Source of the DNA: SHWC01 sp945902735 | Lineage (GTDB): Bacteria > Pseudomonadota > Alphaproteobacteria > UBA828 | Length of the DNA: 48,787 nucleotides | NCBI GenBank assembly: GCA_945902735.1 | Contig: CAMDNF010000007.1 | Location: forward strand, 1-48,787 | Direction: 5' to 3' | Shown: positions 39,858 to 48,528 of the stretch, one piece after another | Position numbering within the stretch: position 1 is the first letter of the stretch | How the letters are laid out: each line of letters opens with the position of its first letter | Translations under genes and position numbers: made by a program | The notes under the pieces: generated by a model | Seen by the model: only the letters and a program-made list of their open reading frames with translations | What the model was told of the DNA's origin: nothing | Database searches by the model: none

Positions 39858-41278
39858 GCGCCGTGGAGAACCAGGGTCAACCTCGCGATCCCTTGCTCGA
39901 GGCCCAGTGGCAGCGCGTGCGCGGGCGGCTACGCGGCGAATTAGGCGAATCAGCCTATCAAAACTGGCTTAAGCCGTTGACCTTGAACGGGCTTGAGGGT
40001 GGCGAAGTGCGTCTGGGGGCGCCGTCGCGCTTTCTGCGCGATTGGGTGCTCTCGCGTTATGCCGGTCGGATTCGCGCACTTTGGTCGGCGGAGAACCCGA
40101 AGGTATTAAGCGTCGGTCTCAAACTTACGCCCGTGCAGGACATTGTAAGTTCCGCGCCGCCAATCGTCGCGGACGAGCCCGCGCTTCATACGGGCGAGAG
40201 CCATTCCCCGCGTGGTCCGCTTGCGCGCGCCAGTGACGAAGATGAAGGCGCTCACTCCTCGCCGCTCAATCCGCGTTTCCGTTTCGGCACATTCGTCATC
40301 GGTAAGCCGAATGAGTTTGCCTATGCTGCGGCGCGCCGTGTTGCCGAATCCAATGAAGTGCCGTTCAATCCGCTTTATCTTTATGGCGGCGTCGGCCTCG
40401 GCAAAACGCATCTAATGCACGCGATCGCCTGGCATATACGCGAGCGCGATCCTTCGCGGCGCGTGCTTTATTTGTCGGCAGAACGTTTCATGTATCAGTT
40501 TGTGCGCGCGGTGCGCTTCAAAGATACCATGCTATTCAAGGAACAGTTCCGCTCGGCCGATGTGCTGATGATTGATGATGTTCAATTCATTTGCGGCAAG
40601 GATTCGACGCAAGAGGAGTTTTTCCATACGTTCAACGCGCTGGTTGATCACAACCGGCAGATCGTGATTTCCGGCGATCGCAGCCCGAGCGATCTGGACC
40701 AGATGGAAGAGCGGTTGCGCTCGCGTCTTGGCTGGGGTCTGGTCGCCGATATTCACGCGACCACCTATGAGCTGAGGCTCGGCATTTTGCAGAGCAAGGC
40801 GGAATTGACCGGCACGCCGAACATACCCAAAGAGGTGATCGAGTTCCTGGCGCACAGAATCAACTCCAATGTGCGCGAACTTGAAATGGCGTTTAATCGC
40901 GTTACGGCGCACGCGACTTTGGTTGGGCGCGCCATTTCGATCGAGATGACCCAAGACGTCTTGCGCGATGTGCTGCGCGCCAGCGATCGGCGCGTGACGA
41001 TTGAGGAAATTCAACGCCGGGTGGCTGAACACTACAATATCAAGCCGTCCGAAATGTCGTCCGAGCGGCGCGCGCGGGCGGTGGCTCGGCCGCGCCAGGT
41101 GGCGATGTATTTGGCCAAGCAATTGACCACTCGTTCGCTGCCTGAGATCGGCCGTAAATTCGGCGGCCGCGACCATACGACCGTGATGCACGCGGTACGC
41201 GTGATCGAGGAATTGCGCCAAACCGACAGCGGAATCGCCGAAGATGTCGAGCTCCTCAAGCGGCTCCTGGAAGGCTGA
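39854..41278 (+). CDS. dnaA: chromosomal replication initiator DnaA
   Basis: A 474-aa AAA+ initiator. Domain I lies at about 12-85 (WQRVRGRLRGELGESAYQNWLKPL) and a variable linker extends to about 140. The AAA+ domain has Walker A GGVGLGKTHL near 178 and Walker B DVLMIDDVQF; GDRSPSDLDQMEERLRSRLGWGL is the sensor/arginine-finger region. Domain IV carries the DnaA-box-binding signature GRDHTTVMHAVRVIEEL. The start is TTG 39854, 5 nt after GGAGG (39844-39848) and overlapping the rhodanese stop; this rare start plus coupling may keep its level low. dnaN, recF and gyrB follow. Confidence 0.97.
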   Translation: MSAVENQGQPRDPLLEAQWQRVRGRLRGELGESAYQNWLKPLTLNGLEGGEVRLGAPSRFLRDWVLSRYAGRIRALWSAENPKVLSVGLKLTPVQDIVSSAPPIVADEPALHTGESHSPRGPLARASDEDEGAHSSPLNPRFRFGTFVIGKPNEFAYAAARRVAESNEVPFNPLYLYGGVGLGKTHLMHAIAWHIRERDPSRRVLYLSAERFMYQFVRAVRFKDTMLFKEQFRSADVLMIDDVQFICGKDSTQEEFFHTFNALVDHNRQIVISGDRSPSDLDQMEERLRSRLGWGLVADIHATTYELRLGILQSKAELTGTPNIPKEVIEFLAHRINSNVRELEMAFNRVTAHATLVGRAISIEMTQDVLRDVLRASDRRVTIEEIQRRVAEHYNIKPSEMSSERRARAVARPRQVAMYLAKQLTTRSLPEIGRKFGGRDHTTVMHAVRVIEELRQTDSGIAEDVELLKRLLEG

Positions 41279-41341
41279 CCGGTCGAGCACACTGCTAGCC
41301 TGGTTTTCGCCAATTATTCTCGATATTTGACACAGCCCTCC

Positions 41342-41385
41342 GGGCCCCGATTAGGGGTTTGTCCGGGGCCCCCCAATGCTATAAT
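41342..41385 (+). promoter_or_regulatory. dnaN promoter region with GC-rich hairpin
   Basis: A perfect TATAAT lies at 41380-41385 with TTGTCC at 41359-41364 (15-nt spacer). The -35 sits inside a perfect inverted repeat GGGCCCCG (41342-41349) / CGGGGCCC (41364-41371). A second TTGACA at 41327-41332 faces only a poor -10. The gap lies between dnaA and dnaN and probably starts a dnaN-recF-gyrB transcript. Confidence 0.5.
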
Positions 41386-41489
41386 CCCCTGCTCCCCGCC
41401 GCGTCGCGCTTGGCGGGGTTTGGGGCATGGCGCGCGGCCGATCGAGGCGGCGCTCAGGGCTTAACCGCAACCGAGACATACCGGTCATC

Positions 41490-42611
41490 ATGAAGCTGAC
41501 CATTGAACGTACCGCCCTCCTAAAATCCTTGAGCCACGTGCAGAGCGTGGTTGAACGGCGCAGCACGATTCCGATCCTCTCGAACGTTCGGATCGAGGCT
41601 ACAAGCGCCGGCCAGGTCAGGCTCACCGCGACCGATATGGACCTCGCGATTGTGGCCGCCGCGCCGGCCAATGTGGCGCGCGCCGGCGCGACAACGACAA
41701 GCGCGCACACGCTTTATGACATCGTGCGCAAACTGCCGGAGGGTTCGCAGCTCGAATTTACACCCGGCGGCAATGACGGCCGGCTTGTGCTGCGCTCAGG
41801 GCGCGCCAAATACGAGCTGCCATGCTTGCCGGTCGAAGACTTTCCGGTCATGGCGGAGGGTGAACTGCCCTATGAATTCTCGCTGCCGGCTGCCGATCTC
41901 AAACGTCTGATCGCTAAGACCCGCTTCGCGATCTCGACCGAGGAGACCCGGTATTATTTGAACGGCATTTATCTGCACGCCGCGGCGGTCGAGGGCCAGG
42001 GTCGCCTCCGCGCGGTCGCGACCGATGGGCACCGGCTGGCGCGCGTCGATGTGGCGCTGCCCGATGGGGCCGCCGGCATGCCGGGCGTTATCGTGCCGCG
42101 CAAGGCGGTTGGCGAGCTCGCGAAATTGATCGAGGAGACCGATGGCGCGGTAACGATCGCCTTGTCGGAGAGCAAAATCCGCTTCGGCTTTGGCGGGGCC
42201 ACGCTGACCTCGAAGCTGATCGACGGGGCCTTCCCCGATTATGAGAGGGTCATTCCGACCGGCAATGACAAGCGCGTCGTGGTGGGCAATCGGGAATTGC
42301 GCGAGGCGGTCGATCGCGTCTCGACGATCTCGATGGAAAAATCGCGCGCGATCAAGCTGGCGATTTCCAAAGGCAAGTTGGTTATTTCGGCGGCAAGCCC
42401 AGAGGCCGGTAGCGGTGTCGAGGAACTCGATGCCGCCTATGACGACGTGCCCTTGGAGATTGGCTTCAACGCGCGCTACATCCTCGACATGACCGATCAG
42501 GTCGAGGGCAAGGAGATCACCTTCATGCTCTCCGACACCGCGTCGCCGACCTTGGTACAAGATGCCGCCGACGACAGCGGAGTCTTCGTGATCATGCCCA
42601 TGCGGGTTTAG
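41490..42611 (+). CDS. dnaN: DNA polymerase III sliding clamp (beta subunit)
   Basis: A 373-aa three-domain clamp that tethers polymerase to DNA. Landmarks are MKLTIERTALLKSLSHVQSVVERRSTIPILSNV at the start, the RYYLNGIYLH and ATDGHRLARVD segments in domain II and the C-terminal FVIMPMRV that helps form the partner-binding pocket. ATG 41490 gives the normal start; open frame to 41427 is leader. It lies 211 nt after dnaA and 5 nt before recF. Confidence 0.97.
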   Translation: MKLTIERTALLKSLSHVQSVVERRSTIPILSNVRIEATSAGQVRLTATDMDLAIVAAAPANVARAGATTTSAHTLYDIVRKLPEGSQLEFTPGGNDGRLVLRSGRAKYELPCLPVEDFPVMAEGELPYEFSLPAADLKRLIAKTRFAISTEETRYYLNGIYLHAAAVEGQGRLRAVATDGHRLARVDVALPDGAAGMPGVIVPRKAVGELAKLIEETDGAVTIALSESKIRFGFGGATLTSKLIDGAFPDYERVIPTGNDKRVVVGNRELREAVDRVSTISMEKSRAIKLAISKGKLVISAASPEAGSGVEELDAAYDDVPLEIGFNARYILDMTDQVEGKEITFMLSDTASPTLVQDAADDSGVFVIMPMRV

Positions 42612-42616
42612 CGAAA

Positions 42617-43864
42617 TTGAACGCACCGGGACGTGGTTCGCCGCTCATCTCTAGCCTTGCGCTGAATCCTGTCATCGTCGCGCGCCCACCGGCGCGTTTG
42701 GCGTTGGCGCGGCTCGTGCTGCATGGCTTTCGCGGCTATGAGGCCGTGCGGCTCAGGCTGGGGCCGGAGCCCGTGGTGCTGACCGGGCCGAATGGCGCGG
42801 GCAAAACCAATTTGTTGGAGGCGATCTCCTATCTCAGCCCGGGGCGGGGCCTGCGCAATGCACGGCTGAGCGAAATCTTGCGCGATGGCGGTGTACTAAC
42901 CGTCTCGCCACGGCAAATTTCATCCGCCGCCTCATTGCGGCAGTGGTCCGTCGCCGCGACGGTGTTAACGCCGCGCGGCGAGGTTGAGATTGCGTCGGGT
43001 TTCGAAGCCGATGACAGCGCGACGGAACGACGCCGCGTGCGCGTCGATGGGCAGAACGCCGGCGGCCAGGCCGCGCTTGCCGAACATCTCGCCATGGTGT
43101 GGCTGACGCCCACCATGGATCGCTTGTTCGTCGAAGGCCCGCCCGCGCGCCGCCGCTTTTTGGACCGACTGGTCTTTGCCTTGGATCCGGCCCATGCCGG
43201 TCGCACCTTGGCGTTCGAGCGCGGCCGGCGCGCGCGCGCGCGGCTCTTGGCCGAAGGGCGCTTCGACGACGCTTGGCTTGGTGCGATCGAGCACGATATG
43301 GCGGAGCGCGCGGTGGCAATCGCGGCGGCGCGGCTCGACCTGATCGCACGGCTCGATGGCGCCATTGCCGAGACCGACGGGTCGTTTCCAAAACCAGCGC
43401 CATTAGCCAATGGCATGATCGAGGCTTGGCTTGACGCCTGCCCGGCGCTCGAGACCGAAGAGCGCTATCGCCGTCATCTCGCGGCGATGCGCCGGCGCGA
43501 TGCCGAGGCCGCGAGTTGCGATGGTCCGCACCGGAGCGATCTCGAGGTGCGCTTCGCCATGACCGGCCGTCACGCCGAACACTGTTCGACCGGCGAGCAG
43601 AAGGCGTTGCTCATCGCCCTGGTGCTGGCGCATGCGCGCCTGATCGAGCGCCTCAAAGGCGCGGCGCCGATTCTCTTGCTCGATGAGGTGGTCGCCCATC
43701 TCGATGAAGCACGCCGACGCGATCTGATCGATCAATTGCTCGCGCTCAACAGCCAAGTTTGGCTGACCGGCACGGAGCCTGAGACATTCGCTAAATTATC
43801 CGGCCTCGCGCGCTTCTTTTCCGTGCGCCATGCGACAGTGACCGAGGAGTTCCACCGTGTCTGA
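42617..43864 (+). CDS. recF: DNA replication/repair protein RecF
   Basis: A 415-aa SMC-like ATPase of recombinational gap repair. Walker A is GPNGAGKTNLLEAISYLSPGRGLR; the signature is STGEQKALLIALVLAHA and Walker B is ILLLDEVVAHLDEARR. The first 25 residues are not conserved and the true start is uncertain: TTG 42617 lies just after the dnaN stop without a clear ribosome site, and starts near LARLVLHGFRGYE are possible. The gene ends in an 8-nt overlap with gyrB. The dnaN-recF-gyrB order is the classic origin-side arrangement. Confidence 0.94.
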   Translation: MNAPGRGSPLISSLALNPVIVARPPARLALARLVLHGFRGYEAVRLRLGPEPVVLTGPNGAGKTNLLEAISYLSPGRGLRNARLSEILRDGGVLTVSPRQISSAASLRQWSVAATVLTPRGEVEIASGFEADDSATERRRVRVDGQNAGGQAALAEHLAMVWLTPTMDRLFVEGPPARRRFLDRLVFALDPAHAGRTLAFERGRRARARLLAEGRFDDAWLGAIEHDMAERAVAIAAARLDLIARLDGAIAETDGSFPKPAPLANGMIEAWLDACPALETEERYRRHLAAMRRRDAEAASCDGPHRSDLEVRFAMTGRHAEHCSTGEQKALLIALVLAHARLIERLKGAAPILLLDEVVAHLDEARRRDLIDQLLALNSQVWLTGTEPETFAKLSGLARFFSVRHATVTEEFHRV

Positions 43865-46331
43865 CCCCACCTCCAACGTGCCTGAGACGCGCGATGCCGT
43901 GCTCGGCGCCGAATCCTATGGCGCCGAATCGATCAAGGTCCTGAAAGGCCTCGATGCCGTTCGCAAGCGCCCCGGCATGTATATCGGCGATACGGACGAT
44001 GGCTCGGGCCTCCACCGCATGATCTATGAGGTGGTCGATAATGCGGTCGATGAAGCGCTCGCCGGGTACTGCGACAAGATCGTTGTGACGTTGAACCCCG
44101 ATGGCAGTTGCACCGTGCGCGACAATGGGCGCGGCGTGCCGACCGCAATCCACGAAGAAGAGGGTGTGTCCGCCGCCGAGGTGATCATGACCCGGCTGCA
44201 TGCCGGCGGTAAATTCGATCAAAACATCTACAAAGTGTCCGGCGGTTTGCACGGGGTCGGCGTTTCGGTGGTCAATGCGCTCTCGGAATGCCTCGATCTT
44301 CGCGTGTGGCGCGAGGGCAAAGAGCATTATATGCGATTCCGTCACGGCAATGCCGAGGCCCCGCTCAAGGTGATCGGCGATGCGCCGACGGGCAAGACCG
44401 GCACGGAAGTCACCTTCTTGCCGTCAACCGCGACGTTTACCAAAACGGAATTCGATTTCGAAACGCTCGAGCATCGCCTGCGCGAACTCGCCTTCCTCAA
44501 CGCCAATGTCAAAGTGGAGTTGACCGACGCGCGTTCGACCGAGCCGAAAGTCATCAATCTGCATTATGCCGGCGGCATCGGCGCCTTTGTGGTCTATCTC
44601 GACCGCGCCAAGCAACCGCTCATTCCGCAGACAATTTATTTTCGTGGTCAGGTCGATCTGGTTGCCGTCGAGTGCGCGTTGCAGTGGAATGATTCCTACC
44701 ATGAGACGATGTTGTGCTTTACCAACAACATCCGCCAGGCCGATGGCGGCACGCACCTTGCGGGCTTTCGCGCCGCGCTGACGCGCACGATCAATACCTT
44801 CGTTTCGTCGAGCGCCATGGCCAAGCGCGAGAAAATTGCCGTGACCGGCGACGATGCGCGCGAAGGCTTGACCGCGGTGCTCTCGGTTAAAGTGCCCGAC
44901 CCGAAATTCTCCTCGCAGACGAAAGAAAAGCTCGTGTCGTCCGAGGTGCGGACCGCCGTCGAAACCGTGATTGCCGAGCAACTCGGCGCCTGGTTCGAGG
45001 AGCACCCCGCCGATGCCAAGGCGATCCTCGCCAAGGCCATCGAGGCCGCGGCGGCACGCGAAGCAGCGCGCAAGGCGCGCGATCTGACGCGGCGCAAGGG
45101 TGCCCTCGATATAGCGAACCTGCCAGGCAAACTTGCCGATTGTCAGGAGCGCGACCCCAAACTCTGCGAATTGTTTTTAGTCGAGGGCGATTCGGCCGGC
45201 GGTTCGGCCAAGCAGGGGCGCAATCGGCGCTTCCAGGCGATCTTGCCACTGCGCGGCAAGATTTTGAATGTGGAGCGTGCGCGGCTCGACAAGATGCTGT
45301 CGTCGGTTGAAATCGGCACGATCATCGCCGCGCTCGGCACCGGCATCGGCCAAGAGGAATTCGACGTTTCGAAACTGCGCTACGGCAAGATTATCATCAT
45401 GACCGACGCCGATGTCGACGGCTCGCATATCAGAACGCTGTTGCTCACCTTCTTTTTCCGCAACATGGCGGATTTGGTGAAGGAGGGGCATCTCTATATC
45501 GCCCAGCCACCGCTCTATCGGGTCAAGCGAGGCCAGAGCGAGGTTTATCTCAAGGGCGACCGAGAGCTTGAGAACCATCTCATCATGGCGGGCATTGAAG
45601 ATGCCGTGCTGGTGTTGGGCGATGGCAGCCAGCGCGCCGGTATTGATTTGCGGGCGCTGGTGGAAGAGGCGCGCGAAGTCACGGGCCTTGTGAAGGCGCT
45701 GACGCGCCGCGTCGATCGGCGCATCGTCGAGCAGGCGGCGATTGCCGGCGCGCTCAGTCTCGAGGTGCTCGGCAATAAGGAAGTCGCCGATGAGGCCGCC
45801 ACCTATATCGCCAAACGGCTCGACTTTTTATCGCCTGAGATCGAACGTGGCTGGAGCGGCTCAACTGTCGAGGGGCAGAAGGGCCGCTCCTTCCGCTTCA
45901 CGCGCATGACGCGCGGTGTGAGCGAAACCCATGTGATCGACGCGGTTCTGATCTCGACGCCCGAGGCGCGCCGGCTCGATGCCATGGCGGGCGATCTGCA
46001 GCTCGTCTATGGCAAGCTCGCGCCGATGCCGGCGCTAAAGCGAAAAGATGGCCAGGTCGAAATCGGCTCGGCGACCGCTTTGATCGAGGCGGTGTTCGAA
46101 GCCGGGCGCAAGGGCCTCGCCGTGCAACGATACAAAGGCCTGGGCGAAATGAACCCGAGCCAATTGTGGGAAACCACGCTCGACCCCGAGGCGCGCACCA
46201 TGAAACGCGTCGAGATCAGGGACGCGCAAGAGGCCGACGAGATTTTCACCACGCTGATGGGCGACGTGGTCGAGCCCCGGCGCGAATTCATCCAAGAGAA
46301 CGCGCTCAAAGTGGTGAATTTGGACGTGTGA
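43857..46331 (+). CDS. gyrB: DNA gyrase subunit B
   Basis: An 824-aa type IIA topoisomerase subunit. The GHKL ATPase domain has YIGDTDDGSGLHRMIYEVVDNAVDEALAG and GGKFDQNIYKVSGGLHGVG. The TOPRIM region has LFLVEGDSAGGSAKQGRNR and IIMTDADVDGSHIRTLLLTFFFR. The C-terminus has QRYKGLGEMNPSQLWETTLDPEART. The start is GTG 43857, 7 nt after GAGGAG and overlapping recF. The long insert in the TOPRIM-tail region seen in other proteobacterial GyrB proteins is present. Length is normal. Confidence 0.97.
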   Translation: MSDPTSNVPETRDAVLGAESYGAESIKVLKGLDAVRKRPGMYIGDTDDGSGLHRMIYEVVDNAVDEALAGYCDKIVVTLNPDGSCTVRDNGRGVPTAIHEEEGVSAAEVIMTRLHAGGKFDQNIYKVSGGLHGVGVSVVNALSECLDLRVWREGKEHYMRFRHGNAEAPLKVIGDAPTGKTGTEVTFLPSTATFTKTEFDFETLEHRLRELAFLNANVKVELTDARSTEPKVINLHYAGGIGAFVVYLDRAKQPLIPQTIYFRGQVDLVAVECALQWNDSYHETMLCFTNNIRQADGGTHLAGFRAALTRTINTFVSSSAMAKREKIAVTGDDAREGLTAVLSVKVPDPKFSSQTKEKLVSSEVRTAVETVIAEQLGAWFEEHPADAKAILAKAIEAAAAREAARKARDLTRRKGALDIANLPGKLADCQERDPKLCELFLVEGDSAGGSAKQGRNRRFQAILPLRGKILNVERARLDKMLSSVEIGTIIAALGTGIGQEEFDVSKLRYGKIIIMTDADVDGSHIRTLLLTFFFRNMADLVKEGHLYIAQPPLYRVKRGQSEVYLKGDRELENHLIMAGIEDAVLVLGDGSQRAGIDLRALVEEAREVTGLVKALTRRVDRRIVEQAAIAGALSLEVLGNKEVADEAATYIAKRLDFLSPEIERGWSGSTVEGQKGRSFRFTRMTRGVSETHVIDAVLISTPEARRLDAMAGDLQLVYGKLAPMPALKRKDGQVEIGSATALIEAVFEAGRKGLAVQRYKGLGEMNPSQLWETTLDPEARTMKRVEIRDAQEADEIFTTLMGDVVEPRREFIQENALKVVNLDV

Positions 46332-46351
46332 GCCGGGGGCCGCCGGCTCAC
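46328..46351. terminator. palindromic hairpin between convergent gyrB and mscS
   Basis: GTGAGCCGG (46328-46336) pairs perfectly with CCGGCTCAC (46343-46351). The stem contains both stop codons, gyrB TGA (46329-46331) and the channel gene's stop on the other strand (46348-46350). It can form in both transcripts, so a bidirectional terminator is likely, although there is no U-tract. Confidence 0.5.
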
Positions 46352-46737
46352 ATGGCTCCTTCTTCATCTTGCCGAGGACGAGCCATGGCGGTGCTCGCGG
46401 CGGCGCCAAGTTCGGCGGGTGATGGCAGATCGCCAAGGCTCCTCACCACCACGTCACGCGACGAAAGCTTTAAGCCGGCCGCATCGAAGGCCTTCAACAG
46501 CCGGTGATAGATTTCGCGCCGGAGCACGAATTGCTCGCCGGGGCGCGCCGTGAATTTGATGCCGATCACCGCCGAATAATCCTCGACACGTCTGACGCCC
46601 TGGCTCTTCGGCGACTCGATCATGTCCTTGGCAAGCTCGGGGTCGGCCGCCAACTCGGCCGCGACCGCCTTGACCGCCTTCTTCACTTTGTTCGGGTCGA
46701 CGTCGAGCGCAAAGGGAAACTCGATCTTGACCACCAC
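46348..46737 (-). CDS. C-terminal domain of an MscS-type channel, cut off by an in-frame TAG
   Basis: A 129-aa frame beginning at GTG 46737, directly after the TAG that ends the larger channel gene, in the same frame. It is the cytoplasmic C-terminal alpha-beta domain of a large MscS protein (VVKIEFPFALDVDPNKVKKAV, then YSAVIGIKFTARPGEQFVLRREIYHRLLKAF), which normally forms the vestibule of the heptamer. The GTG has no ribosome site of its own, so independent translation is unlikely. Either the gene is inactivated, or TAG is read through, or the base is a sequencing error. Confidence 0.75.
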   Translation of the reverse strand: MVVKIEFPFALDVDPNKVKKAVKAVAAELAADPELAKDMIESPKSQGVRRVEDYSAVIGIKFTARPGEQFVLRREIYHRLLKAFDAAGLKLSSRDVVVRSLGDLPSPAELGAAASTAMARPRQDEEGAM

Positions 46738-48474
46738 CTAATCGCGGCTGTGGTTGGTAAGGGAGTGAATTTCACCGAATGGCAGCGTATGCAACGCGCC
46801 ACGATGATGTCTGAGCCGCATCGAGCGCAACGAGATGGCTTCGACCGTGCCACGAATATTGCCAGCTTCGACATATTCGCCAACCCTGAACGCATCGTCG
46901 ATCAGAAAGAAAATGCCTGACACGATGTCGCGTACCAGTGTTTGTGCGCCAAAACCAACCGCGATGCCGACAATGCCGGCCGCACCCAAGAGTGGCGCGA
47001 TCTCGACCCCGATCGCCGAAAGCGAGATTAAGCCGATTGCCACCAAAAGCAGCGCGCCGAGCGCTTTACGGAACAGCGGCAGAAGCGTGGCGATGCGGGT
47101 ACGTCTTGACACTTCATCGGGGTCGCCGGCCGCATCGCTGATGCGTCGATCGATCCAGCGCCGTGCGGCATGCCAAACGAAATCCGCGATCAGCAATGCA
47201 ATCAAAACTTCGATCGCGGCACGCATCGCGCGTGAGGCCGAATTATCTTGCACAACGATGCTGGCCGGCGATAGGCCCCAGGCGTCAACGGTTAGGGCGA
47301 TGCCCGCGAGCACGATGAAGGCGCGCACGATGCGTTCGACCAGCGAGGCAAGAGCGCTCGGCGCGACCGGTTCGGCATCCTGAGCGGTGCCGGTCCGGCC
47401 ATCGATCACGGCGCGTACGATCTGGCGTCCAATCCGGATGATGGGTGGCACCAGCCCGATGGTGGCGACCGTGATGGCAAGCGCCGGCATGCCGGCAAAA
47501 ATCAAGGCCACGACCCCGAGTGCGCCCGCGGTCCAGAACCAGCGCTCAAGCTCGGCGCCGATCGAGCGCCGCGCTGCGGTCTCCGCGTCGGCGCCGCTCA
47601 CATGCCGCCAACGCCAGACAAAGGCGACAAACAAGAATGCCACCAATACCGTGGTGCCATCCCTGATCAGGGCAACGCTGGGATCCGTGGCGCCAAGCGC
47701 GCGTACCCAATCGGCACTCATGAAACCGAAGGCGGCGACCACGGGAATGCCGATCGACCAGCGATAGATCATCCAGGCCGAGCGCCGGCCCATCGGCACC
47801 ATGCGGATCGCCTTGAACCATGGCGCCACGATGAAGCGCGCCAGCATCGCGGCGAAACCACCCGTCAAGAAGACCCATAGATAGGCCATTAAGAGGGGGC
47901 GCACAGCCTCCGGCCACGATACGGCGAAGAACGCGCCGATACTGCCGAGCGCGACCATGCCCATCGAGATCAGGGTTACGATCACGCGGGCGATGAAGAA
48001 CATGACCCGATCGCCCGCCGTCACCCGAAGCGCATTGACGATGCGAAGGCGGATCGAACGCGACACGCGCCAGAACAATCGCTCGGCGAAATAGCCGGCC
48101 AGGCAGAACATCACGACGAAGCCGGCGACCTGGCCGTGAAAGCCGCCGATCGACTGGCTGAGCCGATTGCCGATGACGTCCATCTCGGCGGGCAACGCAA
48201 CGGCGCCCGCTGTCCAGCGCGCGAAGCGGTGGGATAGCGCCGCCCCGGCGCCTTCCGCCGCCAGCCTCGCTTCATCCGCCGCGCCAGGGGTGGGGCCAGG
48301 GGTCGCGCCTTGCGCCGCCTGATCGAGAAAGGCACGCACCGCGGGGTCGTCCATCAATTCGATAAAGCGACTGACGGACTCGGCCTCCTCCGCAACGGCA
48401 TGGCTTGTCAGCATGACGGCCACGAGCAGAAACGCTCTAACGAACGCCAACCAGCGAATTCCTATCTGACCCAT
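46738..48474 (-). CDS. MscS-family mechanosensitive channel, truncated by TAG
   Basis: A 578-aa membrane protein. A signal peptide (WLAFVRAFLLVAVMLTSHAVA) precedes a periplasmic segment and about ten hydrophobic helices. The MscS pore helix and beta domain follow: APLLGAAGIVGIAVGFGAQTLVRDIVSG, FFLIDDAFRVGEYVEAG, GTVEAISLRSMRLRHHRGALHTLPFGEIHSLTNHSRD. The protein then ends at TAG (46740-46738). In this family NHSRD is normally followed by Trp and the C-terminal vestibule domain, and the next codons indeed encode that domain, so TGG has probably become TAG. The full gene would be about 708 codons, similar to large MscM-like channels. The channel as annotated lacks its vestibule. Confidence 0.87.
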   Translation of the reverse strand: MGQIGIRWLAFVRAFLLVAVMLTSHAVAEEAESVSRFIELMDDPAVRAFLDQAAQGATPGPTPGAADEARLAAEGAGAALSHRFARWTAGAVALPAEMDVIGNRLSQSIGGFHGQVAGFVVMFCLAGYFAERLFWRVSRSIRLRIVNALRVTAGDRVMFFIARVIVTLISMGMVALGSIGAFFAVSWPEAVRPLLMAYLWVFLTGGFAAMLARFIVAPWFKAIRMVPMGRRSAWMIYRWSIGIPVVAAFGFMSADWVRALGATDPSVALIRDGTTVLVAFLFVAFVWRWRHVSGADAETAARRSIGAELERWFWTAGALGVVALIFAGMPALAITVATIGLVPPIIRIGRQIVRAVIDGRTGTAQDAEPVAPSALASLVERIVRAFIVLAGIALTVDAWGLSPASIVVQDNSASRAMRAAIEVLIALLIADFVWHAARRWIDRRISDAAGDPDEVSRRTRIATLLPLFRKALGALLLVAIGLISLSAIGVEIAPLLGAAGIVGIAVGFGAQTLVRDIVSGIFFLIDDAFRVGEYVEAGNIRGTVEAISLRSMRLRHHRGALHTLPFGEIHSLTNHSRD

Positions 48475-48528
48475 CTCACTTCCCCGGGACTATGACGGCC
48501 CAACCATATAGAGGCGATATCTCGCGTT

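Noticed and set aside
27482..48474. Alternative genetic code (stop codons read as amino acids)
   Set aside because: TAA, TAG and TGA all serve as ordinary stops of intact genes in the window; only two genes have an internal stop, and with different codons.
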